A DNA stretch of 64,000 bases from Variovorax paradoxus. Its GTDB lineage: Bacteria; Pseudomonadota; Gammaproteobacteria; Burkholderiales; Burkholderiaceae_C. The notes below the pieces were generated by a model. The model worked only from the letters and a program-made list of their open reading frames with translations. It was not told where the DNA came from and did not search any database. The translations under genes were made by a program, and so were the position numbers. This document shows positions 44,069 through 53,474 of the stretch, one piece after another (position 1 is the stretch's first letter; every line of letters starts with the position of its first letter). The DNA lies in NCBI RefSeq assembly GCF_029919115.1, contig NZ_CP123990.1, positions 3,100,001 through 3,164,000 of the forward strand. Direction: 5' to 3'.

Positions 44069-45337
44069 ATGCGTTTCTTCAAGGATCTGAGCCTTTCCGC
44101 CTTCACCGCCGGCTTCGTCGCCGTGCTCGTGGGCTTCACGAGCTCGGTGGCCATCGTGTTCCAGGCCGCACAGGCTTTCGGCGCCACGCCCGAGATCGCG
44201 GCCTCGTGGATGTGGGCGCTGGGCATCGGCATGGGCCTGCCATCCATCGTGCTGTCGCTGTGGTGGCGCAAGCCGGTGATGATTGCCTGGAGCACGCCGG
44301 GCGCCGCCGTGCTTGCCGTGGCTGCGGGCAGCTACGGCATGGGCGAGGCGGTCGGCGCCTTCATCGCCTGCGCCGTGCTCATCGTGCTGGCGGGCGCTAC
44401 GGGTTGGTTCGAGCGGGTCATGAACAGGATTCCGATGGCGATCGCCTCGGCCCTGCTTGCCGGCGTGCTCGCGCGCTTCGGGCTGGATGCGTTCATTGCC
44501 GCCAAGACCGCGCTGCCGCTGGTGCTTCTGATGCTCGGCACCTACCTGGTCGCGAAGCGCCTGCTGCCGCGCTATGCGGTGCCGCTCACGCTGCTGGTTG
44601 CCATTGCCTTCGTGGCCGCGCGCGGCGAGCTGAGCTGGTCGACGGTGCACTTCTCGCTCACATGGCCCGTGTTCACCATGCCGGTGTTCAGCTGGCAGGC
44701 CATCGTCAGCCTGGCCTTGCCGCTTTTCATCGTCACCATGGCGTCGCAGAACCTGCCGGGCGTGGCGACGATGCGTGCGGCGGGCTACGGCGACCTGCCG
44801 GTGAGCAAGCTCATCACCGTCACCGGGCTGGCAACGCTGGTGCTGGCGCCCTTCGGTGCCTTTGCACTGAACCTGGGCGCCATCAGCGCCGCCATCTGCA
44901 TGGGCCGCGAGGCGCATGAAGACCCGGCGCGGCGCTACACGGCGGCCGCAAGCTGCGGCGCCATCTACGTGGTGATCGCATTCTTCGGCGCGGCGGTCAC
45001 CGGGCTGCTCACGGCGTTTCCGAAAGAGCTGGTCGCCGCCATCGCCGGCCTGGCGCTGCTGGGCACCATCGGCAGCGGGCTGGCGGGTGCGGTGCGCGAC
45101 GAGCCGCACCGCGAGGCCGCGATCATCACCTTCCTGGTCACGCTCTCGGGCGTGGCCATCCTGGGCATTGGCTCGGCGTTCTGGGGCGTGGTGGCCGGTG
45201 CACTGGCATTGGCGGTGCAGCAGGCCGGACGCACGAAGACAAAGGCCTCCGCCGGCAAGGACATCGCCGCTTCCGGCAACATCGCGCCAGACAGCAGCAA
45301 CATGGCGGCCACACCTGGCGCCGGAAAGACTCCCTGA
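44069..45337 (+). CDS. benE: Benzoate/H+ symporter BenE-family transporter
   Basis: 422 aa inner-membrane protein with about 12 helices, family motif MASQNLPGVATMRAAGYGD and N-terminus RFFKDLSLSAFTAGFVAVLVGFTSSVAIVFQAA. It is usually an importer of benzoate, but no ben genes lie in this window, so the substrate is open. ATG 44069 was selected over 44045 because it begins the conserved first helix. Its stop overlaps the gshB ATG as TGATG. Confidence 0.85.
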   Translation: MRFFKDLSLSAFTAGFVAVLVGFTSSVAIVFQAAQAFGATPEIAASWMWALGIGMGLPSIVLSLWWRKPVMIAWSTPGAAVLAVAAGSYGMGEAVGAFIACAVLIVLAGATGWFERVMNRIPMAIASALLAGVLARFGLDAFIAAKTALPLVLLMLGTYLVAKRLLPRYAVPLTLLVAIAFVAARGELSWSTVHFSLTWPVFTMPVFSWQAIVSLALPLFIVTMASQNLPGVATMRAAGYGDLPVSKLITVTGLATLVLAPFGAFALNLGAISAAICMGREAHEDPARRYTAAASCGAIYVVIAFFGAAVTGLLTAFPKELVAAIAGLALLGTIGSGLAGAVRDEPHREAAIITFLVTLSGVAILGIGSAFWGVVAGALALAVQQAGRTKTKASAGKDIAASGNIAPDSSNMAATPGAGKTP

Positions 45338-46293
45338 TGAAAAACATCCTCTTCGTCGCCGATCCGCTCGATCATTTCAAGATCTACAAGGACACGACCT
45401 TCTCGATGATGCGCGAGGCCCAGCGCCGCGGCTATCGCATCGCGGCCTGCCTGCCGCAGGACATCCAGTGGAAGTCGGGCGGGCAGGTCACCGCCACGGT
45501 GCAGCAGATCACGCTCACCGGAGACGCAAGGGACTGGTACCGCGTCGATATCAGCGAGGCCAAGGCGCTGAAGGACTTCGACGCCGTGCTGATGCGCAAG
45601 GACCCGCCCTTCGACGCCGAATACATCTATGCCACGCACCTGCTCGAGCAGGCCGAACGCGAAGGCGCGCGCGTGGTCAACAAGCCGAGCGCGTTGCGCG
45701 ACCACCCCGAGAAGCTCGCGATCATGGAGTTTCCGCAGTTCGTCACGCCCACGCTGGTCACGCGCAGCGCGCAGGCCGTGCGCGACTTTCATGCCGAGCA
45801 TGGCGACATCATCCTGAAGCCACTCGACGGCATGGGCGGCATGGGCATCTTCCGCGTGAAGCAGGACGCGTTGAACCTCGGCTCCATCGTCGAGACGCTC
45901 AACAAGAACGGCGCCGAAACCATCATGGTGCAGCGCTTCGTGCCAGAGGTGGTTCAGGGCGACAAGCGCATCCTGATCATTGCGGGCGAGCCCGCGCCCT
46001 TTGTGCTGGCGCGCATTCCGCAAGGCACCGAGGTGCGCGGCAACCTGGCGGCCGGCGGCAAGGGTGTGGCCCAGCCGCTCACGGCGCGCAACCGCGAGAT
46101 CGCCGAGGCCATTGGCCGGGTGCTCGCGCCGCGCGGGCTGCTCTTGATCGGGCTCGACGTGATCGGCGACTCGGTCACCGAGATCAACGTGACGAGCCCG
46201 ACCTGCTTCCAGGAGATCACCGAGCAGACCGGCTTCGACGTGCCGAAGATGTTCATCGATGCGCTCGAGGCGCACCTTGCCGCACCGCGCTGA
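45337..46293 (+). CDS. gshB: Glutathione synthetase
   Basis: ATP-grasp enzyme joining gamma-glutamylcysteine and glycine. 318 aa. It has the family start MKNILFVADPLDHFKIYKDT, the ATP-binding VNKPSALRDHPEKL, DIILKPLDGMGGMGIFRV (P-loop-like), and DVIGDSVTEINVTSPTCFQEI at the end. The ATG overlaps the benE stop (TGATG), giving translational coupling. Its 3' end overlaps a convergent PepSY gene by 41 bp. Confidence 0.94.
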   Translation: MKNILFVADPLDHFKIYKDTTFSMMREAQRRGYRIAACLPQDIQWKSGGQVTATVQQITLTGDARDWYRVDISEAKALKDFDAVLMRKDPPFDAEYIYATHLLEQAEREGARVVNKPSALRDHPEKLAIMEFPQFVTPTLVTRSAQAVRDFHAEHGDIILKPLDGMGGMGIFRVKQDALNLGSIVETLNKNGAETIMVQRFVPEVVQGDKRILIIAGEPAPFVLARIPQGTEVRGNLAAGGKGVAQPLTARNREIAEAIGRVLAPRGLLLIGLDVIGDSVTEINVTSPTCFQEITEQTGFDVPKMFIDALEAHLAAPR

Positions 46294-47551
46294 GTTCCTC
46301 GGGTAGCGCCTCGCGCTGCCGCCGTGTCTGCAGCAGCCGCGCGCGCCGCTTGCGCCACCAGATCACGATGCCCGTGATGGACAGGCCCGCCACCGCCAGC
46401 CCCATGAGCGACATCAGGATGCGTCCCGGCAGCCCCAGGATGCGTCCGCCGTGCAGCGGCAATTGCAGCTGCGCGAACACGTCGGCCGCCGTGCCGTGCC
46501 ATGGCCGGTTGCTGCTGATGATGTGGCCGTCGCGGCCGTCCAGGTAGAGGTTGGACAAGCCCATGCCGTCGCTGTCGTCGTGCGAGGCATGGTCGAAGAA
46601 CGACACGTTGTAGAAGCCGCCGCGCTGGTTGTAGAACACGCCGCCCAGCGGCGTGGTCCAGCCGCGCCGGCGTGCTTCGGCCTCGGCGTCCGCAACGATC
46701 TGGCGAAAACCTATGGTGGGTTCGATGCGTGTGCCCAGCGGTGCAAGCGGCACCAGTGCCGAGGGGCCGGGCGTGGTCTTCGACACCAGCGACAGCATCG
46801 GGTGGAAGATTTCCTTGTAGAGATTCAGCGAGAACGACGTGAAGGCGATGAGGATGATCAGCGCCCACATCCACAGCCCGCCCGCGCGGTGCAGGTCGAA
46901 GTTGAGCTTGTAGCCGCCGGCCGCCCATCGCACGGCCCAGGCCGGCTTCCAGCGGCGCCACCATTCGCGCGCAGCGCGGTGCTCGGGGTGCGCGGCCCGG
47001 CGCTGGCGCCGCGGCGTCGTGAGGTACAGCGCAACGAAGCTGTCGAGCAGCCACACCAGCGCCACGCCGCCCATGATCCAGTAGCCCAGCCGGTCGGTGC
47101 CCCAGACGGCCGGCACATGCAGCGTGTAGTGCAGCTTGCGCAGGAACGGCATCAGCGTCTCGGGCTTGAGCGAGATCGCGGTCGAGTCGCGCCGGCCGCG
47201 GATCTCGGCCGTCACTGGATCGACGTACACGCGGTTGTAGCCGAGCTGGTAGGGCTTGCCGGTGGCGGGGTCGGTGCGCGGCTGCACGAAGTAGCCGGCC
47301 GCGTGGCCTTCCTCGAACCCGAGCGGCATGTACGCGACGCGTGCGCGCGGGTCGTGCGCCTCGACCGCGGCCGCCAGGTCGAACGGATCGCGGAACGGCC
47401 CGCGCGATTCGGTGTCGTAGAGCTCGCTGTTGAGCCAGCCGTCGATCTCGTGGTCCCACGAGATCACGGCGCCGGTCAGGCCCGAGACAATGAGGAACAG
47501 TGCAACCGCGAGGCCCGCCCAGCGGTGCACTGTCGTCGCGAAGGCGCGCAT
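46253..47551 (-). CDS. PepSY-associated transmembrane protein
   Basis: 432 aa inner-membrane protein with about four helices: residues 12-32 (AGLAVALFLIVSGLTGAVIS), a central helix near YWIMGGVALVWLL, one near LIILIAFTSFSLNLY, and a C-terminal helix near MGLAVAGLSITGIVIWW. Two periplasmic PepSY-type domains lie between them. It follows a TonB receptor gene by 1 bp, a pattern seen for siderophore-iron reductases or regulators such as FoxB-like proteins; that role is inferred. The start at 47551 lies right after the receptor stop. Confidence 0.85.
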   Translation of the reverse strand: MRAFATTVHRWAGLAVALFLIVSGLTGAVISWDHEIDGWLNSELYDTESRGPFRDPFDLAAAVEAHDPRARVAYMPLGFEEGHAAGYFVQPRTDPATGKPYQLGYNRVYVDPVTAEIRGRRDSTAISLKPETLMPFLRKLHYTLHVPAVWGTDRLGYWIMGGVALVWLLDSFVALYLTTPRRQRRAAHPEHRAAREWWRRWKPAWAVRWAAGGYKLNFDLHRAGGLWMWALIILIAFTSFSLNLYKEIFHPMLSLVSKTTPGPSALVPLAPLGTRIEPTIGFRQIVADAEAEARRRGWTTPLGGVFYNQRGGFYNVSFFDHASHDDSDGMGLSNLYLDGRDGHIISSNRPWHGTAADVFAQLQLPLHGGRILGLPGRILMSLMGLAVAGLSITGIVIWWRKRRARLLQTRRQREALPEELSAVRQGAPRAHR

Positions 47552-47552
47552 C

Positions 47553-49763
47553 TCAGAAGTCGATGGTGCCGCTGACCGCAAAGGTGCGCGGTGCGCCGAG
47601 GACCAGGTAGTTGGAGCCCTGCGTGCCGCCCACCGACGCCCAGTACGACTTGTTGAACAGGTTGTCGATGCGCGCGCGCAGCGTGAGTGCGCGGCCGTTG
47701 CCCAGGTCGACCAGGTAGCGCGCGCCGATGTCGAAGCGCGTCCAGCCCGGGATCTGCTGCGTGTTGGCCGCGTTGGCGTACTGCTTGGAGGTGTAGAGCA
47801 AACGCGCGTTCAGCGACAGGTTGCGCACGCCCGGTACGTCCCATTCGGCGCCCAGGTTGGCCTGCTGCTTGGCAACGCCGATGGCCGTGCGGCCGTCGGT
47901 GGCACCGCCTTGCGTGTCCTTCTGCTTGGCGTCGAGCAGCGTCAGGCCGCCCAGAAGGCGCAGCCCCTTGGCAGGCTGGCCGAACACCGAGAACTCCAGG
48001 CCTTGGTTGCGCTGCTTGCCGTACAGGCCGTAGGTCTGGCCCTCGTACTGGTACGTGGGCTGGTCGGTGGTGAAGAAGGCCGCGCTTGCACCGACGGTGC
48101 CGCCGTCGTACTTGACGCCGACTTCCTTCTGCTTGGCCTGGTACGGCGCGAACACCTCGCCGGCGTTGGTGACCGGACGGCTGTTGACCGTGCCGGGTGC
48201 CACGTTGCCCTTGACGAGGCCTTCGATGTAGTTCGCGTAGACAGAGGTGCTCGGCGTGATCTTGAACACGACGCCGGCCACCGGCGTGGTCTTGCTCTTG
48301 TCGTAGGCGCTCGTTTCCTTGACCGTGTTGTAGGCGAAGCTGGTCTGCTCGATCGTCTGCCGGCGCACGCCGAGCGTGACCAGCAGGCGGTCGTCCATGA
48401 ACGACATGGTGTCGGCCACTGCAACGCTCGAGGTCTTGATCTTGTCGGTCAGGCGCGGGTCTTCCAGCGTGTTGCCGGTGAAGTTATTGGCGACCGGGAA
48501 GGGCGACGCGTACGGCGCATAGATGTTGTTGCGCAGGCTGCCGCGCGAGATCGTGTAGGCGTTGTCGCGGTCGTTGCTGTATGTGGCGGCCGAAGCCACC
48601 ACCGCGTGCTTCACCGGTCCGGTCACGAAATTGCCGCGCACGCCGATCTCGGCCGTGCCGATGCGGTCCTTGCGGGTGTTGCTGAAACGCGTGCCGCTGG
48701 TGTTGCCGAACGCGTCGGCGAGCGTCGGGTTCGCCAGCACGTTGTCTTCGTCGCTGCGGCGCACGCCGCCCGCGGCCCAGGCGGTGATGTTGTCGGTGAT
48801 GTCGACTTCACCGCGGAAGGTGGCGAACTTATCCTTCTCCTTCGAATAGGTCCAAGGCTGCGCAAAGTTGGTGCTGGCGTCGGGCGCACGCGGAATCGGC
48901 AGCGCCGACGAGGGCGTGAGGCTCGGGCGGCCGTCCTTCAGGTCGTAGTCCTGGTAGCCGAAGTCGGCCGACAGGCGCACGTTGCGGTTGCGCCAGTCCA
49001 GGCCGACGGCAAAGGCGCTGAGCTGCTGGCTCTCTTTATGGACGCCGGTGCCGCCTTCGCGGCGCACGGCATTCATGCGAACGCCCAAGCTGTCGTCGGG
49101 GCCGAAGCGGCGCGCCAGGTCGAGGTTCACGTAGCCCTGTCCGCCGGTCTGCACGCCGAAGCCGACGCGCGTGAGCGGCTCGTTGGACGCCCGCTTGGGC
49201 AGCAGGTTGATCGCGCCGCCGATGCCGCTGCCGCCGGGCGCGGCGCCGTTCAGGAAGGTGTTGGCGCCGCGGAACACTTCCACGCGCTCGAAGAATTCAG
49301 AGGCGATGTACTGGCGCGGCAGCATGCCGTACAGGCCGTTGTAGGCCACGTCGTCCGAGTACACGGGGAAGCCGCGCACCACATAAAGCTCCTGGAAGTT
49401 GCCGAAGCCGCGCGCCTGGCGCACCGACGGATCATTGAGCAGCACGTCGGCAACGCTCTTGGCCTGCTGGTCCTGGATGAGCTCGTTGGTGTAGTTGGTG
49501 CTCGAGAACGGCGAGCTCATCATGTCCTGGTTGCCCAGGATGCCCACGCGCCCGCCACGGGCCACTTGGCCGCCGGCAAAGGGCTTGGTCAGGCCTTCGG
49601 CCGAGGCGTCGGCGCTGGCTTCGACGGTAACGGTGCCGAGGGTGCCGGCGGCTTCAACCGGCGCGGCGGTCTGGGCCGAGGCAGCCAAGGCATTGAGAAC
49701 GAGCAGCGTGGCGGCAACCGTCGGGCGCAGGCTGGCGCGCAGAAAAGGGGAGGAAGAAGACAT
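47553..49763 (-). CDS. TonB-dependent siderophore receptor
   Basis: 736 aa outer-membrane receptor. The signal peptide SSSPFLRASLRPTVAATLLV... ends near ASA/QTA. The plug domain contains QAKSVADVLLNDPSVRQARGF and FFERVEVFRGANTFLNGAAPGGSG; the beta-barrel ends in Phe (FAVSGTIDF). Ferrichrome or hydroxamate siderophore preference is a guess from the FhuA-like GGSGIGGAINLLPKRA plug end. A Fur-box-like site lies 20 bp upstream. Energised by ExbB/ExbD elsewhere in the window. The PepSY gene follows at once. Confidence 0.92.
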   Translation of the reverse strand: MSSSSPFLRASLRPTVAATLLVLNALAASAQTAAPVEAAGTLGTVTVEASADASAEGLTKPFAGGQVARGGRVGILGNQDMMSSPFSSTNYTNELIQDQQAKSVADVLLNDPSVRQARGFGNFQELYVVRGFPVYSDDVAYNGLYGMLPRQYIASEFFERVEVFRGANTFLNGAAPGGSGIGGAINLLPKRASNEPLTRVGFGVQTGGQGYVNLDLARRFGPDDSLGVRMNAVRREGGTGVHKESQQLSAFAVGLDWRNRNVRLSADFGYQDYDLKDGRPSLTPSSALPIPRAPDASTNFAQPWTYSKEKDKFATFRGEVDITDNITAWAAGGVRRSDEDNVLANPTLADAFGNTSGTRFSNTRKDRIGTAEIGVRGNFVTGPVKHAVVASAATYSNDRDNAYTISRGSLRNNIYAPYASPFPVANNFTGNTLEDPRLTDKIKTSSVAVADTMSFMDDRLLVTLGVRRQTIEQTSFAYNTVKETSAYDKSKTTPVAGVVFKITPSTSVYANYIEGLVKGNVAPGTVNSRPVTNAGEVFAPYQAKQKEVGVKYDGGTVGASAAFFTTDQPTYQYEGQTYGLYGKQRNQGLEFSVFGQPAKGLRLLGGLTLLDAKQKDTQGGATDGRTAIGVAKQQANLGAEWDVPGVRNLSLNARLLYTSKQYANAANTQQIPGWTRFDIGARYLVDLGNGRALTLRARIDNLFNKSYWASVGGTQGSNYLVLGAPRTFAVSGTIDF

Positions 49764-49782
49764 TGAAAGGTTCGAAAGGGGC

Positions 49783-49801
49783 GCAAATGAGAACCATTAT
49801 T
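49783..49801 (-). promoter_or_regulatory. Fur box upstream of the siderophore receptor
   Basis: On the plus strand the 19-mer GCAAATGAGAACCATTATT matches the Fur consensus GATAATGATAATCATTATC at 14 of 19 positions. It lies 20 bp before the receptor start (49763) in the only AT-rich part of this region. The site implies iron repression of the receptor and its PepSY partner. Confidence 0.7.
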
Positions 49802-49869
49802 GTTACCCCGTCGAGCCGGTTTGCCGATACTTTCTCTCAATGTTGCGAAAAAGTGTCAGTAGAAACGCC

Positions 49870-50637
49870 TCAGTGCCCCAGCCGTTTACCGTCCACAAAC
49901 ACATGCAGCTCGCCCGGCACGAAGGGCGTCCAGCTTTCATTGCTCGTGAGCGGCGCGGTCACCACCACCGCCACGCGATCGTTGGGCGTGGTGTGCCGCG
50001 CAAAGTCGATCTCGAGGTCTTCGTCCGCGAGCTGCGCGGTGACGAAGGGATGGCGGCGCTCCACGTACCAGAGGTTGGTGGAGGCATGGGCCCAGAGCGC
50101 CTGGCCGTTCGAGAGCATGAAATTGAAGGTGCCGTGGCGGGCGAGCTGCGGCGCCAGTTCGCGCAGCGTGAGCGTGAGCTCCTCGATGCTCGGCACGCCC
50201 GCATGCGACTTGGCCAGCTCCTGCATCAGCCAGCAGAAGGCATGCTCGCTGTCGGTGTTGCCCACCGGATGAAAGTTGCCGTGCAGGCGTGGGCGAAAGT
50301 CCTTCAGGTCGCCGTTGTGGGCAAACACCCAGTAGCGGCCCCACAGCTCGCGCACGAAGGGGTGGCAGTTCTGCAGGTTGATGGCACCCTGCGTGGCCTT
50401 GCGGATGTGCGCAATGACGTTGCGGCTTTGAATGGGGTAGCGCCGGATCAGCTCGGCCACCGGCGATTCGCTCGCGGGCATGTGGTCGACGAAGTGGCGC
50501 AGGCCCCGGTCTTCGAAAAAGGCGATGCCCCAGCCGTCGGCGTGGTGGTCGGTGCGGCCGCCACGCTGGGCAAAGCCCGTAAAGCTGAAGGTCACGTCCG
50601 TGGGCGTGTTGCAGTTCATTCCGAGCAGTTGGCACAT
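49870..50637 (-). CDS. Class II glutamine amidotransferase, YafJ-like
   Basis: 255 aa single-domain Ntn-type amidotransferase with nucleophile Cys2 (MCQLLGMNCNTPTD), so the start at 50637 is well fixed. Further motifs are RGGRTDHHADGWGIAF and VFAHNGDLKDFRP, with GNTDSEHAFCWLM in the middle. Stand-alone YafJ-like proteins have an unknown amide substrate. The gene lies after the TonB region and is not clearly co-transcribed with its neighbours. Confidence 0.88.
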   Translation of the reverse strand: MCQLLGMNCNTPTDVTFSFTGFAQRGGRTDHHADGWGIAFFEDRGLRHFVDHMPASESPVAELIRRYPIQSRNVIAHIRKATQGAINLQNCHPFVRELWGRYWVFAHNGDLKDFRPRLHGNFHPVGNTDSEHAFCWLMQELAKSHAGVPSIEELTLTLRELAPQLARHGTFNFMLSNGQALWAHASTNLWYVERRHPFVTAQLADEDLEIDFARHTTPNDRVAVVVTAPLTSNESWTPFVPGELHVFVDGKRLGH

Positions 50638-50687
50638 GGCGCTATTAAAGCGCGAGCGCAGCCGCCGCGGGCGAACCCGCCCAACGC

Positions 50688-51827
50688 TCAGCGAACGAAG
50701 CGGCCTTCGGGCGTGACGCGCACCATTTCGATGAAGCGAGAGCCGGTGGTGGCACCGGTCGAAAAATCGATGTCCATGCCCGCCAGGCGCAGCTTGAGCG
50801 CCCGCAGCGTGGCATGCAGGCGGGCGCGGGTCAGGTCGCGGCCGGTGCGCTTGAGCGCCTCGATCATCACCAGCCCGTTCAGGTAGCCCTCGAAGCTGCC
50901 GTAGCCCACGGGCACCTGCGCGCGTTCGGCCAGGCGCCGGTAGTCGCGCGTCACCACTTCGACCTCGCCCCACGGATACGGCGTGACCTGCGAAATGGCC
51001 AGCCCGCCGGCCTGCAGCGGAACCACCTTGGCCGTGACTTCGCCCGAGACGACCGACATGCCGTAGAACATCGGCTTGCTGCCCGCGGCATACATGGCCT
51101 TGATCACTTCGCCCGTGACCGTGCCGGCCAGGTACATCAGCACGGCCTGGGGTTGGCTGTCGGCAAGCGTCTTGCCGGCGGCGGCAGAGGTAGAGCCGTC
51201 GCCCTTCACCGCGACCACCACCGTGGGCGCCTGCTTGTGGGTGGCCATGGCCGCCTCGATCAGCTTGACCGCCTCGAGACCGCCGGGATTGTCCAGGTGC
51301 GCGATGGCGATCCTGCTCACACCGATGGTCGACAGGTGCTCGACCAGCGCCTGCGCCTCGCGGGCATTGCTTGCGCGCACGAAGTAAGCCGAGCCCGCCA
51401 CGCGTTCACGGGCGCTGTCGCCCACGCCGTAGCCGCCCACGCTGGGTGCGCCGCTTTGCTGCAGCAGCTTGGCCGCGGCGGACGTGGTGCCCGAGCCCAC
51501 GCAGCCGAAGAACGCGAACACGCGGTGGTCGTTCAGCAGCTTGCCGTAGTTCTCCAGCGCTTTCTCGGGCTTCAGCTCGTCGTCCAGCGCCACCAGCTTG
51601 ATCTTGCGTCCGTTGACGCCGCCTTGCTCGTTGACGGAGTCGAATGCCAGCGCGGCGCCGTTGTGCACAACCTTGATCTGCGAGCCGAGCGGCCCGCTCA
51701 GAACGGCCGAGCTGCCAAGCACGATCTCCGTGTCGCTAACGCCCATTTCGGCGCCACTTGCCGACGACAAACGGGCCAGGCCCGCAGCCAAAACCGCCGA
51801 CGAAGCGACAAAACTTCTGCGTTGCAT
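50688..51827 (-). CDS. Orphan periplasmic binding protein, branched-chain amino acid type
   Basis: 379 aa type 1 periplasmic binding protein (LivJ-like). Twin-domain fold with N-terminus DTEIVLGSSAVLSGPLG and AFDSVNEQGGVNGRKIKLVALDDELKPEKALENY. The signal peptide is short and begins MQRRSFVASSAVLAAGLARLS, so export may use the Tat-like RR motif. No permease or ATPase gene is beside it, so the ligand and transporter are unknown. The upstream AT-rich palindrome may be its control site. Confidence 0.85.
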   Translation of the reverse strand: MQRRSFVASSAVLAAGLARLSSASGAEMGVSDTEIVLGSSAVLSGPLGSQIKVVHNGAALAFDSVNEQGGVNGRKIKLVALDDELKPEKALENYGKLLNDHRVFAFFGCVGSGTTSAAAKLLQQSGAPSVGGYGVGDSARERVAGSAYFVRASNAREAQALVEHLSTIGVSRIAIAHLDNPGGLEAVKLIEAAMATHKQAPTVVVAVKGDGSTSAAAGKTLADSQPQAVLMYLAGTVTGEVIKAMYAAGSKPMFYGMSVVSGEVTAKVVPLQAGGLAISQVTPYPWGEVEVVTRDYRRLAERAQVPVGYGSFEGYLNGLVMIEALKRTGRDLTRARLHATLRALKLRLAGMDIDFSTGATTGSRFIEMVRVTPEGRFVR

Positions 51828-51848
51828 ACGGAGCCCATTCCATCAATG

Positions 51849-51870
51849 TCTAACAATATTAACAATTAGA
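51849..51870 (-). promoter_or_regulatory. AT-rich palindrome in the promoter of the binding-protein gene
   Basis: TCTAA at 51849-51853 and TTAGA at 51866-51870 are inverted repeats, and AACAAT occurs twice between them separated by ATT. This AT-rich patch is exceptional in a GC-rich window and lies 22 bp before the start at 51827. It may be an operator, but no regulator gene is adjacent. Confidence 0.4.
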
Positions 51871-51900
51871 AACGATGGATGCTTAGGTATTACTTGGGGC

Positions 51901-53382
51901 TTACCCTCGGGGTTCCGACTGCCGGAGTTGCCACGCCGCGCAGATGGCGATTGCGCAGAGCGCGGCCAGCATCAGGAACACCTCGTCGAACGCCGCCAGC
52001 CGCGCCGGGCTGGTCGTCGGGTTGGCAAGCGAATCGCCGTGCGCCGCCAGCCGCCACTCGAGCACGATGGCGCACAGGCTCACGCCGGCCGCACCGCCGA
52101 GCATGCGCAAAAAGTTGATGGCGCTGGCACCCTGGGGAATCAGCGGCTTGGCCAGCGGCCGCATCGAGCCCAGGTTGAGCGAAGGCAGGATGAAGCCCAG
52201 CCCGACGCGTCCGATGATGGCAAACGCCACCAGCAGCCACAGCGCGCTGTCGAGCCTCACCACCACCATCAGTGCAAAAGAGGCCGCCAGCAGCGCCAAG
52301 CCGATGCTCACCAGCAGCCATGTCGGTTGCCGGTCGGCCAGCCGGCCCACGCCTGCAATGGTGATGGCCAGCACAATGCCCGCCGGCAGCAGGATGGTGC
52401 CGACGTGCGAGGCCGACAGCTGCAGCCCCACTTGCATGTACACCGGCAGCAGGTAGGTGGAGCCAAACAGCGCCGTGCCGTAGATGAAGGCGACCACGCT
52501 GCCCATGGCGAACTGCCGGTACTGGAAGAGGCCCAGGTTCATCAGCGGCGTGCCGCCCGAAGCCGCAAACCGGCGCTGCCACCATATGAAAGCCGCAAAG
52601 GCAACCAGCGCGCCGCCCAGCAGCAGCGCCGCCTGCAGCGGCGAATCGCCTCGCAACTCGACCAGCCCGTTCAGCAGGCAGAGCGTGCCGGCCGTGCCCA
52701 GGGCCAGGCCGCGCCAGTCGAGCCCGCTGCCGCGCGTGGCCGCCACCCCGCCGGGCGCCGTGGTGGGCACGAACTTGTAGGCCAGCCAGAGCGACGCCAG
52801 GCAAAACGGCACCACCATGAAGAAGATGGAGCGCCAGCCGAAAAGGTCGACCAGCACCCCGCCGATGCTCGGGCCGATGGCCGGCGCCAGCACCACGCCC
52901 ATGCCGAAGATGCCGCTCGCACGGCCTTGCTCGCGCGGCTCGAAGGCGCGCAGGATGATGATGGCCGGAATGGGCTGCACCACGCCTGCCGCCAGCCCTT
53001 CGGCCACGCGAGCCAGCAGCACCAGCGAAAAATTATTGGCCAGCCCGCCCGCCACCCCGCCCGCCAGCAGCAGCGCCATGGTGCCCGCGTAGGTGCGCCT
53101 GTAGCCGTAGCGCGACAGCAGCCAGGGGGTGGTGAGCATCGAAACGGTCATGGCCACCATGAAACCCGAGCTCACCCACTGCGCACGCTCTTGCCCGAGC
53201 GAGAAGTGGTGGCTCATGCCCGGAATCGCCACGTTGACGATGGTCGACGACATGATCGACGCCATCACGCCCACCATGACCGAGAGCAGCAGGTACCAGC
53301 GGTAGCGCGGACCGTAGCGTTCGCGCATCGTGCCGAGGGTGGGCGGTGCCGGCTGTGCGGCTTCGGGCTGGGGAGTGGGCAT
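51901..53382 (-). CDS. DHA2-family MFS drug exporter, EmrB-like
   Basis: 493 aa, 14 predicted helices. Conserved motif C of proton-drug antiporters is present as GIFGMGVVLAPAIGPSIGGVLVDLFGWR. N-terminus YRWYLLLSVMVGVMASIMSSTIVNVAIPGM. Exports drugs or toxic metabolites with proton influx. The start at 53382 is more natural than the long upstream frame. No EmrA-type membrane fusion gene or regulator is adjacent, so its partner is unclear. Confidence 0.88.
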   Translation of the reverse strand: MPTPQPEAAQPAPPTLGTMRERYGPRYRWYLLLSVMVGVMASIMSSTIVNVAIPGMSHHFSLGQERAQWVSSGFMVAMTVSMLTTPWLLSRYGYRRTYAGTMALLLAGGVAGGLANNFSLVLLARVAEGLAAGVVQPIPAIIILRAFEPREQGRASGIFGMGVVLAPAIGPSIGGVLVDLFGWRSIFFMVVPFCLASLWLAYKFVPTTAPGGVAATRGSGLDWRGLALGTAGTLCLLNGLVELRGDSPLQAALLLGGALVAFAAFIWWQRRFAASGGTPLMNLGLFQYRQFAMGSVVAFIYGTALFGSTYLLPVYMQVGLQLSASHVGTILLPAGIVLAITIAGVGRLADRQPTWLLVSIGLALLAASFALMVVVRLDSALWLLVAFAIIGRVGLGFILPSLNLGSMRPLAKPLIPQGASAINFLRMLGGAAGVSLCAIVLEWRLAAHGDSLANPTTSPARLAAFDEVFLMLAALCAIAICAAWQLRQSEPRG

Positions 53383-53474
53383 CGTGAGGCGGCGGCTCGG
53401 CTCGGGGTGCGGGTCCGTCGTCCTACAAGCATATCGGTCTTTGCGCGAATGGGCGCCGATGCAACGGTCGCACA

